A stretch of 24,135 nt of DNA from positions 1 to 24,135 of the forward strand of contig JBNLVK010000019.1 of the NCBI GenBank assembly GCA_050618055.1. The letters run 5' to 3'. Origin of the DNA: CALDCK01 sp050618055. Lineage in GTDB: Bacteria; Myxococcota_A; UBA9160; SMWR01. The position numbers and the translations under genes were made by a program. Below the pieces are notes generated by a model. It saw only the letters and a program-made list of their open reading frames with translations. It was not told the DNA's origin and searched no databases. Of this stretch, positions 20,277 to 24,135 are shown piece by piece (within the stretch, counting starts at the first letter, position 1; each line of letters begins with the position of its first letter).

Positions 20277-23116
20277 CGCGCGCCGACCCGTTCGGGCAGG
20301 CGCAGCCGGCGCGCGCGCTCCAGGCCCTCGGCGCAGGCCGCCTCGTCGCCGCGGCAGCGCTCCCAGGTCGACACCAGCGCCTCCGGATCGAAGGGCGCCG
20401 GGTAGCGGTTGAACCAGCGGAAGAGCTCCATCGACTCGTTCGCCCGGAACAGCGGGATGCGCGCGGTCGACCCGGTCGGCGTGGTCAGGCGCACCAGCCT
20501 CTTCAGCAGCGCCGGCTCGATCTCGCCGCCCAGGCGCGCGCCCGGCGACCGGTTGATCGTCGCCACGACCTCGCGCAGGTCCTTCGAGTCCGGATCCAGG
20601 TGCTTCCACTCCACCAGCAGCGCCAGGCACAGACCCTTGCGCAGCCGGCACGCCTCCTCGGTGGCCTCCCGCCGCGCCCGGGCCGCGTCGACTGCGGGAT
20701 CCGCCAGGTGGCGCCGCAGCAGCGAGTTGCGCATGCCGAGCGCCGTCACCTCGCCCGACGTGATGTCGGGCAGCCGGCCCAGCGCGCCGCGGAAGAAGGC
20801 CTCTCCCGCCACGTGGTTCAGGATCGGCCGGTAGAGGGTGTGGAGCGGTCCGTCGAGGCGGCTCGCCGCCAGCACGCCCACCGGCATCAGCTCGTGGGCC
20901 AGCACCGCCGACAGGGTGGTGATGCCGGAGCGCTCGAAGCCTTCGCGGATCGCCGGCTGACGGAAGCGGCGCCCCACCGCCTCGGGCGTCGGCAGGGCCT
21001 CGTCGTCGTTGAAGCCCAGGATCAGCAGGTCGGGCCCCAGCGCGTACCAGACCGCCACCCGGTCGAACACCGACGCATAGGTGCGCAGCACCAGCGCCAC
21101 CGCCTCCTCGTCGGTCTCGTACTGGTGGTACCACTGCACGTAGACGCCCTGGGGCGTCAGCCGCGAGCGCGCGGCCTCCAGGAACTCGCGGCTGAAGAGC
21201 ATCTCGACGCCGGTCACCCAGGGGTTCGACGGCTCCGACGCGATCACGTCATAGCGCTCGTCGCTCTGCATCAGCGTGCGGTAGGCGTCGCTGGCGACGA
21301 TCTCGACCTTCGGGTGCGTGGTCACGCCGTGGTTCGCGAAGTCGAAGAGCGGCGCGGCGTCGACCACGCCGGGCGAGATCTCGGCCACCCGCACCCGCCG
21401 GATGCTCGGCATCTCGGCGAACTCGCCCACCGTGATGCCGGTGCCGAAGCCCACCACGAACGCCTGCTCCGGCTCGTCCACCATCAGCGCCGGCACCAGC
21501 GCCGCCAGCGCCATGGTGGCGTAGTCGCCCAGCGTGTCGCCGTCCGGCTTGCCGTTGGTGATGAGCGAGCGGCTCTTCGTCTCGTCCTCCCCGGTCTGCA
21601 CGACCACGACCGTCGCGGTGGGATCGTCGTCGTGGAAGACGACCGGGCTCTGCGGGTTCTCGATCATGTGGCGGGCCTGGGCACGGGCGCTGGCCAGCGG
21701 CAGGTCCTTGTGGTCGCGGCCCCGGAAGAGTCCCCAGGACACGTAGGCCGGGTTCCAGCCGGGCAGCAGGGCCAGCTCCAGCACCGCCACCGCCAGCCCG
21801 CCGCCGGTAGCCGCCGCGGCCGTCCGCGACAGCAGCGGCAGGGCCAGCAGCGCCGCCCCCGCCGCCAGCGCCGCGACCGCCAGCCGGTACACGTGGTGCA
21901 GGTCGACCAGCGAGAGCAGCGCGTAGCCGCCGATCAGCGCGCCGAGCAGCGAGCCGACCGTGTTCCAGCTGTAGAGCGTCCCGGCCACGGCGCCCAGGTC
22001 GCCCACCTGGCGGCGCAGGTGGTGGAACAGCAGGGGGAGCACCGCGCCGGAGAGGATCGCGCCGGGACCGATCAGCAGCGCGAAGCCGGCGAACACCGAC
22101 AGCTGGTACGGAAGGAAGTCGGCGGTGGTGTTGCCGAACCAGCTGCGCAGCACCAGCGCCCAGACCGGCATCTCCTCGAGGTGCAGGTAGAGCAAGCCCA
22201 GGTAGGCGACCAGCGCCAGCTGGTTCCACAGCAGGGCCAGGCGCGGAATGCGAGACAGCGCCGACACCACGAAGCTGCCGATCGCGATGCACACCACGAA
22301 GACGGCGACGACGGTGGCGAAGGTGTACTCGGAGGATCCCAGCGCGGGCCCGGCCAGCCGGATGAAGACGTTCTGGAGGACCATCAGGGCGAAGCCGCAC
22401 AGCAGACCCACCGTCGCGTAGAGCCGCAGGCCCTCCACGCGCGGCGCGGTCCCGGACACCTCGTCCTCGCCGGGCACCGCCGCGCCGCCCCGCTCGAACA
22501 GCGCGAACAGGACGCCGGCGAAGAGGTTGAGTCCGCTCATCCAGAGCATGGTCCCGGACAAGCCCAGGTTCGGGATCAGCACGAAGCTGCCGGTCAGCGC
22601 GCCGGCGAAGGCGCCCAGGGTGTTGGTGGCGTAGACCAGCGCGTGGAAGCGGGTGGCGTCCTCCAGGTCGCGCGACAGGGCCTGGGTGAGCAGCGGGATC
22701 GTGCCGCCCATCAGCACCGTGGGCGGCAACAGCAGCAGCGCCACCAGCACCACGTCGAAGGCGAAGCCCAGCCCGCCGGCGCCATGGGGGACGGACAGCG
22801 AGAGCGCGCGCACCGCCTCGAACAGCCAGGGGAAGCAGAACGCGTAGACGCCGATGCCGCCCTCCACCACGCCGTAGGTGAGGAACAGGCGCGGCGCGCG
22901 GCCCTGGGCGGCTGCGCGCCGGGTGAGCCGCCGCGTCAGGCGGCCGAAGAGCGCGTAGCCCAGCGACAGACCCGCCAGGAAGATGCCCAGCACCGACGCG
23001 GTCGCCTCGCTGTGGGAGCCCAGCAGCGTCGCCAGGTACTTCTGCCAGCTGACCTCGTACACCAGGCCGCTGAAGCCGGTGACGACGGTGAGGAAGAGGG
23101 CAACCAGACGCAGCAA
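20273..23116 (-). CDS. Membrane protein with a C-terminal spermidine-synthase-like domain (947 aa)
   Basis: Roughly the first 440 residues hold about 10-12 hydrophobic helices, starting TGFSGLVYEVSWQKYL. Residues about 470-720 form a spermidine-synthase-like Rossmann domain: NGKPDGDTLGDY, GFGTGITVGE (556-565), AEISPGVV, SDAYRTL, and ASEPSNPWVTG (Ser627-Trp633 at the centre), followed by LFSREFL. The usual acidic gate of true aminopropyltransferases is replaced by SEPSNPW, as in the membrane-fused relatives of unknown substrate, so polyamine synthesis should not be assumed. About 220 further residues follow. TTG 23116 is the only possible start, because an in-frame TGA (23122-23120) lies two codons upstream. 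It starts 11 bp after the cytochrome gene stop (operon). Its stop TAG comes from the right CTAG of the MITE-like element. Confidence 0.87.
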   Translation of the reverse strand: MLRLVALFLTVVTGFSGLVYEVSWQKYLATLLGSHSEATASVLGIFLAGLSLGYALFGRLTRRLTRRAAAQGRAPRLFLTYGVVEGGIGVYAFCFPWLFEAVRALSLSVPHGAGGLGFAFDVVLVALLLLPPTVLMGGTIPLLTQALSRDLEDATRFHALVYATNTLGAFAGALTGSFVLIPNLGLSGTMLWMSGLNLFAGVLFALFERGGAAVPGEDEVSGTAPRVEGLRLYATVGLLCGFALMVLQNVFIRLAGPALGSSEYTFATVVAVFVVCIAIGSFVVSALSRIPRLALLWNQLALVAYLGLLYLHLEEMPVWALVLRSWFGNTTADFLPYQLSVFAGFALLIGPGAILSGAVLPLLFHHLRRQVGDLGAVAGTLYSWNTVGSLLGALIGGYALLSLVDLHHVYRLAVAALAAGAALLALPLLSRTAAAATGGGLAVAVLELALLPGWNPAYVSWGLFRGRDHKDLPLASARAQARHMIENPQSPVVFHDDDPTATVVVVQTGEDETKSRSLITNGKPDGDTLGDYATMALAALVPALMVDEPEQAFVVGFGTGITVGEFAEMPSIRRVRVAEISPGVVDAAPLFDFANHGVTTHPKVEIVASDAYRTLMQSDERYDVIASEPSNPWVTGVEMLFSREFLEAARSRLTPQGVYVQWYHQYETDEEAVALVLRTYASVFDRVAVWYALGPDLLILGFNDDEALPTPEAVGRRFRQPAIREGFERSGITTLSAVLAHELMPVGVLAASRLDGPLHTLYRPILNHVAGEAFFRGALGRLPDITSGEVTALGMRNSLLRRHLADPAVDAARARREATEEACRLRKGLCLALLVEWKHLDPDSKDLREVVATINRSPGARLGGEIEPALLKRLVRLTTPTGSTARIPLFRANESMELFRWFNRYPAPFDPEALVSTWERCRGDEAACAEGLERARRLRLPERVGAR

Positions 23117-23127
23117 CGTTCAGCGGC

Positions 23128-24135
23128 TCACTCGTTCAGGCTCACCGGTCGGTGATCGCGCTCGGAGAGCAGCCGCGCGAAGAGCTCCGCGTCGAGTCCG
23201 CCTGCCGCGTCCTGGAGCAGCGTGCGCCCGCGCGAGCGGCGCTGGAGCGACGCCCAGATCGCGTCGATCCCGGCCGCCGCCTGCGCCAGGTGCGCGTCGC
23301 CGGCCACGTAGTCGTAGGCGACGTCGCCGTAGCCCTCGTGCCGACCCATCGAGCGCCCGGCCACGAAGCGCACCGCGTCGTAGGGATCCAGCATCAGCTC
23401 CTTCAGGATCGGCACCATCCAGTCGCTGCCCGAGACCTCGCGGGCCGGCTCCCAGCCCATGTGCCAGGCGATCAGCACGCGCAGGCCCGCGTCGCCGCGC
23501 AGCGCCCACAACGCCGACGCCGCGATCTCCCGCCGGTCGGCGTCGAGCTCCGGCCCGGGGATGTCGTAGCGCGCCTCGAGGTGCTCCGCCGTCCACGCGA
23601 GGGTGCGGTCGAGGTGACAGAGGTTGCAGGCGTTGGGACGTCCGGTCGCCAGGCTCACCGCCACCGACGGCGAGTCGACCATGTGGCTGCGATGCGCCTT
23701 CAGGATGCCGTAGGAGGTGAACGGCATGTGGCAGTCGTAGCAGCCGCTGCCCGTCGACTCCGGCGCGTGGTGGGTGTGGGCGGTCAGCGCCTCGGGCTCG
23801 CTGAACTGCGGGTGGCAGCCGAGACAGGCCTGGTCGCCGGCCATCTCGGGGGTCAGCTGGTCGTTCGCCCACTCCTTCAACGGCCGCGGATCGTCCTCGC
23901 CCCGGTGCATCGTGTGGCACGACAGGCAGGAGACGTGCCCGCCGTCGAAGCAGGGGGACGCGATCAGCCCGCTGTACTCGCGGCCGGACACCCGGATCAT
24001 GCCGTCGGACCAGAACTTGGCGCGCAGGTACTCGGGCATGTTGTCGAGCAGGTGGTTCATGGTCAGGTGCTTCTGCGGATCCTCCCCGCGGTAGCGATCG
24101 TCGGCGTTGCGGTACTCCAGGTAGATGCGGTGCGC
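23128..24135 (-). CDS. Multihaem c-type cytochrome with C-terminal helical repeats (5' end outside window)
   Basis: The frame is open to the window edge and is cut there; at least 335 residues are present. Four CxxCH haem-binding motifs are seen: SCLSCHTMH, ACLGCHPQF, GCYDCHMPF and ACNLCHLDR. They lie in the first half and are interspersed with extra His (for example HTHH and HRSH), possible distal ligands. The cysteine-free second half (EIAASALWALRG, ILKELMLDPYDAVRFVAGRSMG) looks like HEAT-type helical repeats. c-type cytochromes are matured in the periplasm, so a Sec signal should lie upstream of the window; it acts in electron transfer or as a multihaem reductase. The downstream membrane spermidine-synthase-like protein follows 11 bp after the stop, so they probably form one operon. 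The internal ATG at 24060 is not the start, since coding-quality sequence continues above it. Confidence 0.85.
   Translation of the reverse strand, partial: AHRIYLEYRNADDRYRGEDPQKHLTMNHLLDNMPEYLRAKFWSDGMIRVSGREYSGLIASPCFDGGHVSCLSCHTMHRGEDDPRPLKEWANDQLTPEMAGDQACLGCHPQFSEPEALTAHTHHAPESTGSGCYDCHMPFTSYGILKAHRSHMVDSPSVAVSLATGRPNACNLCHLDRTLAWTAEHLEARYDIPGPELDADRREIAASALWALRGDAGLRVLIAWHMGWEPAREVSGSDWMVPILKELMLDPYDAVRFVAGRSMGRHEGYGDVAYDYVAGDAHLAQAAAGIDAIWASLQRRSRGRTLLQDAAGGLDAELFARLLSERDHRPVSLNE

Noticed and set aside
19406..23155. A 1249-codon plus-strand frame
   Set aside because: Shadow of the alpha/beta hydrolase and of the opposing membrane protein; the His/Arg/Gln-rich stretches look like antisense coding sequence, not a protein.

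Overview
The window is very GC-rich (about 70% by eye) and almost entirely coding. The longest gene-free stretch is about 220 bp, at 11101-11321. Several products carry Sec or lipoprotein-type signal sequences, one is a multihaem c-type cytochrome, and there is a prokaryotic ligand-gated channel, so the host is a Gram-negative bacterium. Many GTG and TTG starts, a wax-ester/DGAT-type acyltransferase, an EthD-like protein, a VOC dioxygenase-like protein and several SDRs resemble high-GC deltaproteobacterial-type lineages (Myxococcota or Binatota-like). That placement is inference from gene content only. No rRNA, tRNA, CRISPR array or intact transposase was seen.

Layout. 1-1003 (+): tail of an unknown gene, then an extradiol-dioxygenase-like VOC protein. 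1044-4513 (-): an exported alkaline-phosphatase-superfamily protein, translationally coupled to a prolyl-4-hydroxylase-type 2OG oxygenase. The oxygenase frame is cut by a TGA inside its conserved C-terminal motif. 4563-7680 (+): TauD-like 2OG oxygenase, small helical protein, PECR/DECR-like SDR and GST-like protein. 7677-11100 (-): WS/DGAT acyltransferase, Sel1-repeat protein and membrane-anchored metallo-beta-lactamase-fold hydrolase. 11322-15548 (+): TetR regulator, CPA2 antiporter fused to a PTS EIIA domain, and a type-B carboxylesterase lipoprotein. 15568-17412 (-): ELIC-like pentameric ligand-gated ion channel and an SDR. 17573-20195 (+): EthD-like protein, enoyl-CoA hydratase-family protein and alpha/beta hydrolase. 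20273-24135 (-): multihaem cytochrome (cut by the window edge) and a membrane protein fused to a spermidine-synthase-like domain.

How the genes may work together. Much of the window looks like accessory lipid, acyl-CoA and aromatic metabolism: SDRs, enoyl-CoA hydratase, GST, hydrolases, DGAT and VOC. The TetR gene diverges from the acyltransferase, and a perfect inverted repeat covers its predicted -10, which suggests local control of storage-lipid synthesis. The pLGIC, the antiporter-EIIA fusion and the cytochrome operon are envelope functions with no obvious link to the metabolic genes.

The most notable observations are: (1) a stop codon exactly where the 2OG oxygenase family has Gly in its G-x-R/K segment; (2) an 77-bp IS5-type MITE-like hairpin element bounded by CTAG, inserted between two convergent stop codons; (3) an ELIC-like channel preceded by a small coupled upstream ORF; (4) several genes whose -10 hexamer lies 6-9 nt before the start codon, suggesting leaderless mRNAs, including a divergent pair packed into 49 bp.
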